DNA from: Druceiella hillmani
Lineage: Eukaryota > Arthropoda > Insecta > Lepidoptera > Hepialidae
DNA length: 64,000 nt
Direction of reading: 5' to 3'
Assembly: GCA_039881145.1 (NCBI GenBank)
Contig: JAYKKI010000006.1
Span: 16,692,001 to 16,756,000 of the forward strand
The translations under genes and the position numbers were made by a program. Shown one piece after another: positions 1 through 11,276 of this stretch. Numbering within the stretch: position 1 is the stretch's first letter; each line of letters starts with the position of its first letter. The notes under the pieces are model-generated. The model did not search any database. It saw only the letters and a list, made by a program, of their open reading frames with translations, and was not told the DNA's origin.

Positions 1-827
1 CCAATGAGACTTTCCACTGAAACATGGGTGCACCTACAGATATTTTAGATTTAAACTCAGTTATGTTATATTAGTACTGTAGAAGACTATTTTCAATATT
101 AGTGTCAATACCGACTAACAAATAAAACCAATTACAAAATTCGATGACATATTTCTATAAGGAGACTTCAAAAAAATTTTTGGAAATTAACTTGTAATTA
201 TTGGACTCATGGATATATGGACTCGTATGAAACAGGTCGCCCCACAATAGGAGACAATAACTTTCGAATATTTAGAAAAAAAGTAAACAAACAAAAAATT
301 TAATTAACCTGGTAATGAATTGAGTGTTTATTGCACTAATCTTAACAATGAAAATTGTTATAATCAGATTTCTCATATCAGATTTCTTAACCTTTTTTTA
401 TACAATACTCCTCATCTTGTGTAATAATGCATTTAGAATATAGGTTTTCTAATTGTCATATTCCCTTAGAAGAGTTATTTTCTTAAGTATCTAAAAACTG
501 CTCTACAGCAGTCACAACAACAGTCAGAGCATGTTGAAATTTTTTCATAAGCAGAGAAGATGATCACTTTCAAGTTTTGTTTCTTCATTTTATAATCAAA
601 ATGGAGGACTTACATTTCATCGAGGCTACTAAACGATGATAAAATGTATTGGGATCATGCTGAATGACTGCGAAATTCTGTTTTGAATTAACGTTCGCAA
701 AACCCATCTTTTGAATTCCAAAATCTCTGCTAAAATAAATTGAACATTGCCAAATTTATTTTTCTAGATTTTAAATTATGACTCTTATCTTCCTAAAAAC
801 AATTTCCATACTTTTTTGGCATTTTCT
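1..827. other. AT-rich stretch without recognised gene
   Basis: I see no open frame of useful length, no splice-bounded exon and no recognisable repeat here. It ends at the first copy of the target-site duplication of the retrotransposon fragment that follows. Confidence 0.5.
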
Positions 828-850
828 TCGGTGATGTACTACTACTACTA

Positions 851-1387
851 CTAGCCAACGCCCACCCTTGGCTGTTGAGCCATTTGGTGGCGCGCCGACC
901 AGTATAGATGAACATCTTTGAATGGGTCATCATCGTCCCCCTGGCAGTTGATTCCACTGCAATCCGGCAGGTGATCCACATTCATTAAATCGTGTCCGCA
1001 CAGGGGACATTCAGAGGTTGGGAGAACACCAATGCGGTGTAGGTGTGCTGCGAGGTAGTCTTGGCCAGTCTGCATTCTTAACCTGGCTACGCTCACAGCT
1101 CGTGGTAGTTTGTGGTCAATGGGTCCGATGGTGACCAGACTTTTCCATTTTTTCCCTACGGAAAGCTGTGTGAGGTCTTGCCTGCCTGTCCGGTCAATAG
1201 CCCTGTTGATGATGGCCCTCATGCTCTGTAGCGAGGGCATACAGGCAGGTTGAGCCATGGACGCGCCCCTTTTGGCCAAGATGTCTGCCCTCTCGTTTCC
1301 AAAGATGTCGACATGGCTAGGGATCCATTGCAATATGAGGTGCCATCCCCTATTTGCCAGAAGTTCTAGGGCTTTTCTGGTCTCCAT
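851..1387 (-). pseudogene. RNase H and C-terminal Cys-motif fragment of LINE pol protein
   Basis: This is an open frame of 178 codons. The first third matches the end of an RNase H domain (WIPSHV, FGNERADILAK). The rest is the linker and C-terminal region of I/R1-type pol proteins, with a CPLCGHDL-x5-HLPDC metal-binding-like motif. The first in-frame Met is not a true start, because the protein continues upstream in shifted frames. It ends in the TAG-repeat tail. It would have acted as the RNA-degrading part of the retrotransposition enzyme. It is now an isolated remnant. Confidence 0.85.
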
Positions 1388-1836
1388 CGTTCTCCTGCAG
1401 TCTGTTTCCGTATTGCGGGACAGGTTTTGGATAGCCGCTTGTGAGTCGACGAAGAAGACTGCTTTAGGTGTTGGGGCTATTTTGTTTAGTTCAGCTGCTG
1501 CCGCTTGTACAGCTGCTATTTCTCCAGTTAGTTGCTCTGAGGGGCTCCCACTGCTAAGAATCCTTCAAAATTAGAACTGTAGTAGGCAGCTCCGGTTGCC
1601 CCTGTTTCAGGGATCGATGACCCGTCTGTGTATACATGTAACCAATCAGGTTGTGGGTATTCTTCGCTGATTGTTTGCAGGGCAGCCTGTTTCAGCTCGA
1701 TGTCCAAGGATGCTGATTTCGTCTGATTGTGGTTTTTTAAGCTGTAATTAGCCTTCGGTAGATTGTAGAAAAACTCGCAGTAATTTGTAAGTGGTGCTGG
1801 CTCCTCCAGGGCAATTCCATACTTTGTAGCCAGCTT

Positions 1837-2230
1837 CTATAAGAGGCCAATGGGGATATTTGGGTTTTCAGTCGGGCAGTGGCCTGTCTGTAGTTCGTCC
1901 ATTGCGTGTAAACACTTCTGTGTCTGCCAAAAACGGAGGGCTAATTTCTCTCTATGGCTTTCCATTGAACTACATTTGGTTTGTGCCTCCATAGCAGCAA
2001 TGGGTGTGGATTTAGGCGCTCCCGTTATTATCCTAAGCGCTGTGTTCTGCACGGTATCCAATTTACTGACGGTGGTACGGTTACTTGTGGTGGTCACTTC
2101 GCTCCCGTAATCAAGGACGGGTCTGATATATGTCTTGTAGGTGGTAATCAATACATCCTGGCTTGCACCCCAGGTTGTGGCTGTTAATCTTTTTAATATC
2201 CCGATTCTTTTGGCTGCTCTTTCTAACCGG
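1837..2230 (-). pseudogene. C-terminal reverse transcriptase fragment of the same LINE
   Basis: Translation of the minus strand gives ESRLERAAKRIGILKRLTA, then the thumb-region signature YKTYIRPVLDYGSEV and KLDTVQNTALRIITGAPKS. This order is diagnostic of I/R1/jockey-type reverse transcriptases. The catalytic YADD part is absent because the insertion is 5'-truncated. The ORF stops at 1837. The RNase H frame begins about 200 bases further along in another frame, so at least one frameshift separates them. Confidence 0.85.
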
Positions 2231-2252
2231 CTTTCTGAGTCGGTGATGTACT

Positions 2253-3372
2253 CAGAAAGCCGGCTAGACCTAGATTCCCACTCACAGCTTTATTTGCCCA
2301 TCTTAACTTCAGCAACCCAGTAAGCGATCATGGAATGGGATAAAGACATCAGGCTGTCAATTCTACTGATGTCCAAAAAAATTTCCTTGGTGGACATTTT
2401 TTCAGACACAGGTTCTTGCATATAAAAATTTTTTTCCCATAATTTAATTTGTTTAACTACTGCAAAATAATTAATTACTAAAGAGTGGTAAAATTGATCC
2501 AGGCAGTACATAAACAAATATAGTGCAATAGTGATACTTGAAAATAAAAAATTACTTAACCTCAAAGGAGTTTCTTTAAGATACATTTCTAAGAACATTT
2601 TGATTCACCCTCGTGATTTAATGGAAATACTATGTACCCTCAAATGTTTATGTACACCTATGTTTTATGTACACCTAAATGTGTAATGAACTTTCGTGGA
2701 GTGAGTTCCATTCCTACTTAACAGATTATTGTTTTAGATAACTTTAACTTAAGTGATCACAACCTAATTTCAATACTCCATACTAGTATCAATATGAAAT
2801 ATTGTAGTTTAAAAGTATTAGGTTTTACCAACACATTCGAGCTTTATAAAACTACTTCAATAATAAACTATCTAAAATTTTGATTGAGCGTTACAAAAAT
2901 TTGTATTGTTACTGCAAAGTTAGATATCAAATAATCTTGTCGAAGATTTACAGGATCTAAATTGGGTGTTGAAGCTGAATAGAGTCAACACTTTTTATCC
3001 ATATAGCTAGTGAAGACAAATAAAAACTCTGAAGTCTGCTTATGTAGGATAAATATTCTATAGTAAAGAATACTCAAGAACCTATTTTGTAATCTTTCAA
3101 TTCTCTCGCTGTGTGATTTGCAGTATGGAGACTGAATAATAAACCCGTACGTACGATGCTTCTAATTAGCAAATAATATAAATATAAAAAAGTGTGATGC
3201 TCTAATAGAACTAATCGATTTTAAAATGCTCTAATAGATTTTCAAATGCTCTAATAGAACGTGAAATCGATCCAAGAAGTTGGGTTAATTATGAACTTGA
3301 TCATAGTGAGAACCGATAGTAAGTTTTTCATCAAAAGTTACAATTTTAATTGAACGTGTACATACTTTACAG
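2253..3372. other. Non-coding AT-rich stretch
   Basis: No exon or transposon is recognised. A short motif (TGCTCTAATAGA and variants) recurs three times at about 3199-3262. A 14-base sequence just outside the LINE 5' end, at 2251-2264, is the inverse of the LINE start. Confidence 0.4.
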
Positions 3373-3621
3373 AAGAAGCGTGGCATCAAATGACCAGACG
3401 TTCAGGCTATCGCACCCAAAAATATATCTTGCGCAACGGCTGTCATGCACAATGGGGCTGTGGAGAAGCATACGGAGTGAGCTGCTCCAAGGAACTATGT
3501 TTACTTAAAGACACTGACATCCGTACCGAAAGACCCATCATACATCGAACCCTCAGCATACCTTCAGTACGTTACTCGGAGGCAGCTGATCCCGCTGGCA
3601 AGGATTATATCTATTATTAAA
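3373..3621 (+). CDS. Putative terminal exon of an unidentified gene
   Basis: This is a GC-richer island in AT-rich surroundings. It is preceded by a good splice acceptor (TACTTTACAG ending at 3372). In one frame it is open from the acceptor to a TAA at 3619-3621: 82 codons beginning EAWHQMTRRSGYRT and ending AADPAGKDYIYY. The reading is Cys-rich in the middle and contains RTLSIPSVRYSEA. A polyadenylation-like AATAAA lies near 4007, about 390 bases downstream, as expected for a last exon. I do not recognise the family and no partner exon is visible. It could also be a fortuitous ORF in an old repeat. Confidence 0.35.
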
Positions 3622-4434
3622 CTATGCACCATGAAAATAACATCATTTTAAAATAATATTTTAATCATTAGATGACAATTACAAATTAAAAAGATTTCTA
3701 CAATTAAATTTCAATTCATTAGAACAATAATGTCCCTATGAATGCTAGTTACTAGAAATTACAACATTAAGTCAACAAATGGACATTTGGCATTATTTTG
3801 TATTCAGTAGTGTTTCATCAGCAATCCATATTCTGTAGTAATCTCGAGTCATTTTCGATCTCGTCTTTCTCAATTTGACATTAGGCATTGTATTATATTA
3901 TGACACATTTAATTTTGTATTGTATATTTAATAACATTGTCTTATGTTTGCATTATATGTAATCTCTACCAATGTTCTTGATAACTTATGTACTTTACGT
4001 TTATAAAAATAAACTTACAATGTTTAAACGAAAAATGTGTAAAATTTAAAAACTATTTTCTTTTAATTTTTTTTTTAAATGTGTATTTAATTACATAGAA
4101 ATTGATATAAAAACGTTTGAAAAATTATATGTAAATAGAAATATTTCAGGATAATATTTTATTTTAATAAACTTTTTACAGATTTGCCTTTTAAATATGG
4201 TCTAAACAAATCCTTATACTACTTGAACTTTTCAGTTTACTTATATATCTATAATTATTATTAATTAATAATTGTAGATATGTATATAAGTAAAGCTGGT
4301 GATAGATGTAGGAGTTTTAAGGTTTTAAGTTTACACGGCTCGACATCGGTGACGCACTGAAGCTAGCTCAGTAGTCACAATGTCTTCGACAGGGCAAGCT
4401 TTGTGTTATCTGGGAATTATATCATATTATATTT
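3622..4434. other. Non-coding AT-rich stretch with a short palindrome
   Basis: No gene is seen. An AATAAA at about 4007 could serve the exon candidate upstream. A palindromic stretch at about 4243-4294 (TATATATCTATAATTATTA and its complement) can form a long AT hairpin and may belong to the adjoining transposon. Confidence 0.35.
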
Positions 4435-4744
4435 TAAATGACAAAAAAAGAAGATGAAATTGGCGTTTGTGGGTGAAAAACTGGCTTCTGAATAAAGACT
4501 GTTCATCACATATGTATTTAGTAAGGAAGTTACTTGAAGAGAAGGAAGATTTTTGTAATTATTTAAGAATGTCTGAGCTGCTGTACGAAGAAATCTTGTA
4601 CTAGGCCGGACCTATTACAGCCAAACAGAATACTTGCACAAGAAAACCTATAGCACTTCATGAACATTTAAGTTTGACGTTATGATTTTTGGCAACTATA
4701 TCAGCAATATCAAGATGATCGTTGGGCTAGATAATTTCTGAGAT

Positions 4745-4766
4745 TTTTATACATATATATATATAT

Positions 4767-4836
<70 letters not shown>

Positions 4837-4837
4837 T

Positions 4838-4877
<40 letters not shown>
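4745..4877. repeat. (TA)n microsatellite with CATA interruptions
   Basis: An almost uninterrupted run of TA dinucleotides is broken by ACACACACAC and TACATA steps. It lies within the Harbinger relic, between its two recognisable coding blocks. Confidence 0.9.
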
Positions 4878-4879
<2 letters not shown>

Positions 4880-5039
4880 GTCCATTTATTTTTTTATTTT
4901 ATGAATGAAATTTTAAAAAATTGCCTAGTAAAGATAGTAATAGTTTATTATTAAGTCTAAAACCAAATTTCAAACCAAGCTGTTTGGCATTTCTGATCTT
5001 TCTAGACTATCAGGTGTTATTATATTTAAACTTAATTTC

Positions 5040-5318
5040 TCAATATGTCCCATAAAGGGAATGTTGTTGATAAGCTTTTTCGCTGTAGTTCGTTAGGGTC
5101 ACGTTCTGGTGTTTTGCTAGCATATTTTTACTGACAGCATCGTATTTAACTTCTGCCTTTTCTAATTTGTTTCCTGTTGACAATAAAGTGTATATAATTT
5201 CATCATTGGCCTGTCGCTTACAACGTATTAAAGAATGCAATAGAGCAGTGGATGACCCGAAGACCCGATGACGGGAAGACATATTGGTATTGGCCTGTAA
5301 TGAAAAACAATGAATCAC
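5040..5318 (-). other. Unrecognised open frame beside the Harbinger relic
   Basis: The 92-codon minus-strand frame reads RHRVFGSSTALLHSLIRCKR and KLEKAEVKYDAVSKNMLAKH. It is amphipathic and basic. Harbinger elements often carry a second, DNA-binding ORF, and this or the 6524-6814 frame could be what remains of one. There is no decisive motif. It could equally be random. Confidence 0.15.
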
Positions 5319-6147
5319 ATTAATTTGACTTTTTTTGTTACAGTTTGTGAGTTCAAAACAAGAATGAAAAGTAATGGCTGACCAGATTCAGCATACATGG
5401 CAATTTCCGCTTAGGAGCTGTTGATAAGAAACATATTGCTATTGTGCCTTATGTTGACTCTGGCTCAAATTTCTTTAATTACAAAGTATTTATTAGTATT
5501 GTTTCGAAGGCAATAGCTAATGCATATTGTGAATTTATATATGTAGATATTGGAACAAATGGTCATACTTTTGAAGGTGGTATATTATAAAAACTAAATT
5601 CGTTTCAAACATTTAATTTTCCAACCCCCAAAAAATTACAATTGAATTCCGGAGAGTTGCCTTATATATTTTTAGGGAAGAGGCTTTTGCTCTAAGGGTA
5701 GATTTTTTAAAACCATATCCATAGACAGTCACTGACTACCTCAAGTAAACGAACATACAATTATAGACTATGTAATAATATTAAATATAATGTTGAAATA
5801 ATAATTATAGAAAATGTTTTTGTAATTTTGGCTGGGACATTTTATATTTTTCGATCACCTATAAGAACCACTGTACATAATAAACAAACGGTTTGGGGTG
5901 TTGTGTGTTACATAATTTTTTAAGAGGTTATGCAAGACAAACTTGTACTCCTCAACAACACTTTTTTTCGCAAGAAAGAATGTTATAATATTATGTTTTT
6001 ACCTCAGTACCACATACACTCGGAGGATCTATAGAATTATTTTTCCATAATTGAGAATAATTCTTCTCCTATTGCCTCCTGCTACCAATGTTATTAAACA
6101 ATTTTGAATTTATAAATACATAAACTAAATTTAATATTTGTTTTATT

Positions 6148-6350
6148 GTAATACTAGTATTTTGCCCATGGCCCACGTACATAGTTTTATCGCTATCCCG
6201 TGGGAACCCATTAACTTTCCAGGATAAAAACTACTGTAGTTTTTAAGTTAACCCTTAAGCTTTCAAACAATATAATCCACATAAAAATCTATGCAGTCGT
6301 TTTTGTGCGATGCGCGTAGAAACATAAAAACAAATAAACAGACAAAAATT
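6148..6350 (+). repeat. RTE/SINE-type 3' end repeat common in insect genomes
   Basis: The order of segments matches a widespread insect non-LTR 3' tail. These are TTTTGCCCATGGCCCACGTA, then TTTCCAGGATAAAAACTA, then CAATATAATCCACATAAAAA, CTATGCAGTCGTTTTTGTGC and AACATAAAAACAAATAAACA. In other insects this runs as GCCCGCGGCTTCGCCCGCGT followed by a GGATAAAAAGTA block, an AAAATCGGTTCAGCCGTTT block and ACAGACAGACAG. The match is from memory of that consensus. Orientation is plus and the sequence is well diverged. Confidence 0.55.
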
Positions 6351-6523
6351 TCAAAATAAATAAAAATTTCAAAATTTTTGTGTTCAGGACAGTCCTCATA
6401 ACTTATCCCGATTGTTTTTTCTCAAATATCTTCAATGTGCAGACACAGTATTTTTACAATTTTATAATAGAATAAACTAACAATACATATCAGCATGCCG
6501 GATCTCGTGCGTATACCTCAAAA

Positions 6524-6814
6524 TCACACACCACATAATTTCAAATTAAAAACTCTTTCATAAGTATATACACAATAGTATAATTTATAACTTAACCTTA
6601 CGTTCATTTTAACCTTCGAAAAATTTAAGTTTTTATTGTAAGGACTATAAAGAACGTACGCTTGGTCAGAACCTAAACTTGATCTCTTACAATCTCGCAA
6701 TTTTTTGTTCTTTCTACCATAACGCTGCCCATAAGAGATTACTTCTTTCTTTAAAGAATCAAATACATGCATTGCTTTCAACATTATATAATAGCTCGAA
6801 TAAAGTCGATACAC
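6524..6814 (-). other. Open frame behind a good splice acceptor, unrecognised
   Basis: On the minus strand a strong acceptor (ATTATCTTTCAG) precedes a 97-codon open frame starting VYRLYSSYYIMLKAMHVFDS. The segment KNKKLRDCKRSSLGSDQAYV faintly resembles the MADF core found in accessory proteins of Harbinger elements, which would fit the Harbinger relic 1 kb away. The resemblance is weak and I cannot assign it. Confidence 0.2.
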
Positions 6815-7324
6815 CTGAAAGATAATATTTTTGGTTTAATATTCTTTACTTGCAGCCAAAAACATGGATTATTCAGAAAAACTTCTATAAAAACTGTTAA
6901 GAATTCGTGTTAGTAAGTTTGAAAATCTGACTTTTGAAATAATTATACAACACGTGTTTGAGTCGTTCAACTGCCAAAACAAAAAAGCAGCTCGTGGCTC
7001 ACGGTGAGCTCCCTTATGCGTGCAAGCTGAGGTAGGCTATGAGTAAAACTTCAAACAGGTTGGACCACCGGCCAACTTCTCTGCAGATTTAAAGTTTGCG
7101 TACTTCAGTTGCCACACAGACAAAAATAATCATCAAGCCATAAGTCTGCATACTTACTTGTGCGTCTATCACCCTCTTACAGAATTTAAAATGTTATAAA
7201 ATGTAAATATCTCCAAATTATTTCTATGACACTTACTCTGCAGCTATAGACCTAGGTTAATTCAATTTTGTAAGTATATATTTCATATAAAGATCTTAAT
7301 AGATTGCAAAATATAAAAAAGTCT

Positions 7325-7990
7325 TTAATCGTTTGAGTGCCGATGAGTGCCATCGCGCCCGTGCGCGTACTAACTAAATTTGCCACGAGCGCGATGGCGC
7401 TCGCGAAATCAGTTGCTCTTTAGCGGGCAATAGAGGAGGTTGCACGCACGCATCGCTAATTTTTATCTTTCTACGTGTTACATAAAGTTCAAATTATAAT
7501 ATTATTAGTAATTACAATATAAAAAGAATCCAGGAAAAGAAAATTTTTAACTCTTAATGTCGGAATACGAAAATAATTCAAGTGAAAATGATCGTTTTTC
7601 AAGTTGTGAAGAAACTGATAGTGGGAGTGACATTGTGGTGCGCTCACAATTTGGGGTAATGCAAATTTTGAGTGATAGTGACAATAGTGACGTTAACAAT
7701 TATTTTGCTGATACGGAGGATGTACCAGACTGCGAAAATACTATGTGACCCTGATTACAGTTTTTGTTATAATTTTTGTTCACAATATATATTTCCATAG
7801 TTTTCTTTGTATTTTATTATCCTTCTACAAGTTTTTATTAAGAAAACACCGAAAAAATTATTAAAATTGGATAATTTTTGGAAGAGATACAGTTTTTTTT
7901 TCCAGACAAGGGTAAATGACATCAAAAACAAAAGATTTCTTTGGCATTTTTAAGTATACGAGTAAAAAACCATGTCACTAAAACGGTTAA
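7325..7990 (+). mobile_element. piggyBac-like non-autonomous element, copy A
   Basis: The element of 658 bp (7329-7986) is bounded by TTAA on both sides (7325-7328 and 7987-7990), the target duplication of piggyBac elements. The left end reads TCGTTTGAGTGCCGATGAG and the right end CATGTCACTAAAACGG. Their terminal bases are inverted repeats of the form CCGTTTKAGTGcC. Left subterminal DNA is GC-rich, with a CGAGCGC/GCGCTCG hairpin near 7386. Inside lies an intact ORF at 7557-7748. At this size it cannot encode a transposase, so it must have been moved in trans. Confidence 0.85.
7557..7748 (+). CDS. Short acidic ORF inside piggyBac-like copy A
   Basis: An ATG-to-TGA frame of 63 codons reads MSEYENNSSENDRFSSCEET and continues with GSDIVVRSQFGVMQILSDSD and FADTEDVPDCENTM. 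It is Ser/Asp/Glu-rich, like the acidic N-terminus of piggyBac-family transposases. It is probably the remaining first part of one after internal deletion. Copy B (14272-14463) keeps the same frame, start and stop. Copy D keeps the same stop context. Whether the peptide is made is unknown. Confidence 0.45.
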   Translation: MSEYENNSSENDRFSSCEETDSGSDIVVRSQFGVMQILSDSDNSDVNNYFADTEDVPDCENTM

Positions 7991-9840
7991 TTTCTTTAAA
8001 TTTTCTTTTTACATGCATAACTGGAAAACAATTTTGCAGTCAATCATTATTTGGCTGTCTGACAGGTTCTCGGCTAGGTTTAGGTCACTCCTATAACCGA
8101 ACAAAGATTTTAGGTTTACTTATGTAAATGAGTAGTAAATAATATAAATAACATGAAAAAAATATATTTTGGAATAATATACACGCCAGCACAATTTACT
8201 GACCACCATTCCCAAGTGTTTCCACAATCAAAGATTAATGTTATTGGCTGAGTGAGTACTTTTCCAATAATTTAAATGTTTGTTATCTTGTTTTATGTTA
8301 TAATTTATATCTTTGATACAGTTTCGAATTAATCAAAATTTGACATTTTTAATGATCGAGTTGTCATGGCTTCAACTTATGCTGCTACTTTTATACAATA
8401 CTCAAATGAATTTTATTAAAGTTGCTAACAATTTTGTTTAAATTCACCAAAAAAAAGTATCATTGCATATTGTAATAAATGCGACTGGAGTAGATAAACC
8501 ATTGCGATTTTTGCTGATAGCCAACATACCGGGGTACAGTACCAGATATCATGTAATGGAGACTTGGTTTACACACGGAGACTAGGACAATAGCCAACCT
8601 TGGCATATTTCGGTTCATGATAGTCGATTCATTGTCAATAGCATTCTAAGAAATTGCTTTTGTACAGCTGCCAAAACATGAAATCTTCTATTTGAAATGT
8701 CTATTTAGTCTTAATATTAGTTAATTAATAGTTTAGTTATAAGAAGAAGAATCTGGAAGCATTGTCCCCAGCCTGATCCTTTAAACCATGTAGCAAAGGA
8801 GAACCAGACTATGTTTTTGTTAGTACATCAACTGGATTATAAAACAAACAGCTCCAATTTATTTTTAGGTGAGAAAAAAATCTCCTTGAAAAGTTGAAAA
8901 TAGACACCAGAGGATAAACAGATGACCAAAATAGAACCTTACTCCATTTAAAAATGGTAGGTTACAGGGAGGCTAAATAGTATAAGGAGAGTAAACGCTC
9001 AAAGGTACTTAGAAAAGTTTCACAAGAAGTTCACACACATTTTCTTTCAGACATTTTCATCCGATACACAATAACACATACGTATGCTGCATCACTCAAT
9101 ATCGTAAAAGACTAAAATAAAATAATACATTACTACATGATGACTCAAGATATCTGATGTTTGCCTGACAGATTCAATATAATTTAAACACTTTATATAG
9201 TAATGTAAAAAGGGCTTAAGTTACCTTAAATGCAGACCACAAAGTGTGACCCTGGACATCTGAGAGGTATATAAAGAGGTCCTTTCAACGAGTCCTAAAA
9301 ACATTATATCAACATTATTAAATAGACGGTAAACAGCTAAGGCTTGATTATCAGACTTATCACAAAACATTGCTTCACAATGAGATTTAGCAATGAGACC
9401 AATGCAATAAGTTTGAAAAGGTTAAATGGACTTCTTTTCAGCTCACTGTGCACTGTAGAAGTGTAAAGATAAAAAAATCCTGGAGGTTTACACTTAATCT
9501 GAAGTATATTGGAGTGGTGAATTATCGTAAATCTAAAATGACAAATTTTAAGTTAGTTCGGGCCTTTTAGCAAAAATTCAAAAATAAATAGGGACTTACG
9601 GGACTAACTTAGAAAAAAAGGACCAATGGGAGAAACGAAATCTGAGACAACAATAAAATTTTTTTTAAAAAAGAGGTTAATTGAATGAAAAAGCTTAATA
9701 AAAATATTAGATTACAGTTAGGTAATATAAGAAAATAACTTTTTCAAATATTCCCTTAGGCGGGGTATGAATATCATTTACATTACGTTATTAACCAACT
9801 TAAAAAAACGAGGTTCTCAATTCATTGGAACCTTTTTTTT
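7991..9840. other. Non-coding AT-rich stretch
   Basis: No exon, transposase motif or tandem repeat is recognised in this 1.8 kb. Some segments of more balanced composition (for example 8500-8620 and 8755-8830) may be ancient repeat remnants, but no protein similarity was visible. Confidence 0.4.
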
Positions 9841-9849
9841 ATGTATGTT

Positions 9850-10265
9850 CAGCGATAATTCTTTACCAGGTGGACCAATTTGGATAACTCTTTTTATATC
9901 GTAAAGAAATGACCAATGGAACTCTTTAACAAATGGCAATAAATAAACTATGCTTCAAGATATATGCTCTGGGTAGTTGTTACTTTGCAAAATAACTACA
10001 CCACTTGCCAGGTCAGTGTCTGATGATGTGTTCTGGAGATGAACAATGGAAATCCTTATCGGATGGTAGTAAATCAACCATAATTCAAGATATTTACTTC
10101 TGATAGTTTTTACTTAGCAAAACAACTGCACCATCGACCAGGTCAGGGTCCTGATGATGAGTTCTGAAAATGAATAATGGGACTCTTAACGGATAGTACT
10201 AAATTCATCGTGGTTCAAAATATTTGCTATTAGTTAGTTGTTACTTAGTTATTACTTTGCAAAAT
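9850..10265. repeat. Diverged tandem repeat, period about 130 bp, three copies
   Basis: The sequence blocks GACCAATGGAACTCTT, GAACAATGGAAATCCTTA and GAATAATGGGACTCTTA recur at about 9911, 10037 and 10170. Each is followed by versions of a GGATGGTAGTAAATCAACCA block, TTCAAGATATTTGCT and GTTACTTTGCAAAA. The copies are clearly related but well diverged. Confidence 0.65.
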
Positions 10266-10385
10266 TTAATATTGAATTTCGGATATGGAGATCAGAACTC
10301 CTCAACAGCTAACAGCTAACCACTGGAGGCTATTACTTTTACTTTGATTATGTGTGTTGTAGATAACCAACTTTAGACAAAGAGG

Positions 10386-10388
<3 letters not shown>

Positions 10389-10421
<33 letters not shown>
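10389..10421. repeat. (TA)n microsatellite
   Basis: A run of about sixteen TA dinucleotides. Confidence 0.9.
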
Positions 10422-10422
<1 letters not shown>

Positions 10423-10507
10423 TAGTTATTCCTTTTATTAATTCTAAAATATTCTAAGAAAGAAAATAATTGAATGTTAGTTATAGTGTGATGATTAATC
10501 TTATTAA

Positions 10508-10720
10508 TCACTGAACATTTTTAAATAAAATATCTTTTAAAAAACCTAAAATATCTTTTAAAAATATCTTTTTAAAAACGTCACTACAAAAAATATTATT
10601 CAGTGCCAAAAAGTGGTTCCTGCGCTTGGCTGGATCTAACACATTTCCTGTGGAGTCGAACACGTTCCGCCAAGGGCAAGAATCTCTCTCTCTCTTGCTA
10701 CCCGAGCCCTTGGACATCAA
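10508..10720 (-). pseudogene. Fragment sharing a peptide block with the hAT-like relic
   Basis: The minus-strand frame contains HFLALNNIFCSDVF, which is repeated almost exactly in the relic at 11294-11590 as YFLALNNIFCSDVF. At DNA level, CGTCACTACAAAAAATATT is shared at about 10579 and 11386. Downstream, AAATATCTTTTAAAAA is repeated several times. I read this as a duplicated scrap of the same element. Confidence 0.35.
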
Positions 10721-11276
10721 TTTTGTACATTACATACCGTATTTTACATATTCTAATGGTCACAAGTATGAGTTTTATATATCACACCTATTATAATATC
10801 GCGAACTCTACCAAACGCGACCACTTCCGCTCGAATCAATCGATTTACTACTGATTAATCACTAATGTAACACAGCGCACAATGGTAAATTTAGTTCTGA
10901 ACGAGTTGTGTTTCAAGAGACTGCAGTGCCATTTATGCTAACAACATATGCTCCAGAGTAATGGCTTCTATCCTCTAAATTATGGAACTAAAATAATGCT
11001 AGTAGGTGCTATACTTACAAAGTTATAAGCGATCTTACCATAACATATTTCGTTACATATGGTTTTGCCCCTGTCCGAAATGAAAGTCGTTTCACATCAA
11101 TAGGATCAATATTTATCAATTGCCTGAACACAGTCAGGTATTTCTGACTCAAATTTCAACACTTTCCACTCATTTTAACAAAATGGCCATATCCACATCA
11201 AAAGGTACAGTATTACCTAAAACTATTTTTGGTGCAGAGGAAATGCTTTTGACCTCTCCAACCTTCAAACAACTGG

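Larger units (their letters stand above)
828..2252 (-). mobile_element. 5'-truncated non-LTR retrotransposon (I/R1-like, RNase H-bearing) with 13-bp TSD
   Basis: The minus strand carries the 3' part of a LINE pol gene. From 2239 downward it reads the C-terminal reverse transcriptase (YKTYIRPVLDYG, KLDTVQNTALRIITGA), then an RNase H domain starting YTDGSSI near 1620 and continuing to WIPSHVDIFGNERADILAKR near 1270, then a Cys/His tail (TGQDYLAAHLHRIGV, CPLCGH, DHLPDC). The frame is broken between about 1400 and 1840. The 3' end on the minus strand is a short (TAG)n tail, typical of several insect non-LTR clades. The 13-mer TCGGTGATGTACT flanks the fragment at 828-840 and 2240-2252, so this is a target-primed insertion that reached only the last 1.4 kb. 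Clade assignment to I/R1-type rests on the RNase H and the Cys motif. It is not functional. Confidence 0.88.
4435..5730 (+). mobile_element. Decayed PIF/Harbinger transposase relic
   Basis: Two blocks in changing plus-strand frames match Harbinger (DDE_4) transposases. The first, about 4440-4690, reads RRWNWRLWVKNWLLN, then YLVRKLLEEKEDFCNYLRMS, then a segment resembling HxxLxLTLxFLAT. The second, about 5390-5720, reads FRLGAVDKKHIAI, SGSNFFNYKVFISIV, YVDIGTNGHTFEGGI and REEAFALR. These correspond to the family patterns GAIDGKHI, SGSxFFNYK, VDIGxxGRxSDGG and GDEAFPL. In-frame stops and shifts are numerous. A (TA)n tract of about 130 bp and unrelated sequence separate the blocks. The ends and 3-bp target duplication were not located. 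It is non-functional. Confidence 0.72.

Noticed and set aside
1257..2323. Plus-strand ORFs overlapping the LINE
   Set aside because: They are antisense shadows of the pol gene, which has clear RT and RNase H motifs on the minus strand.
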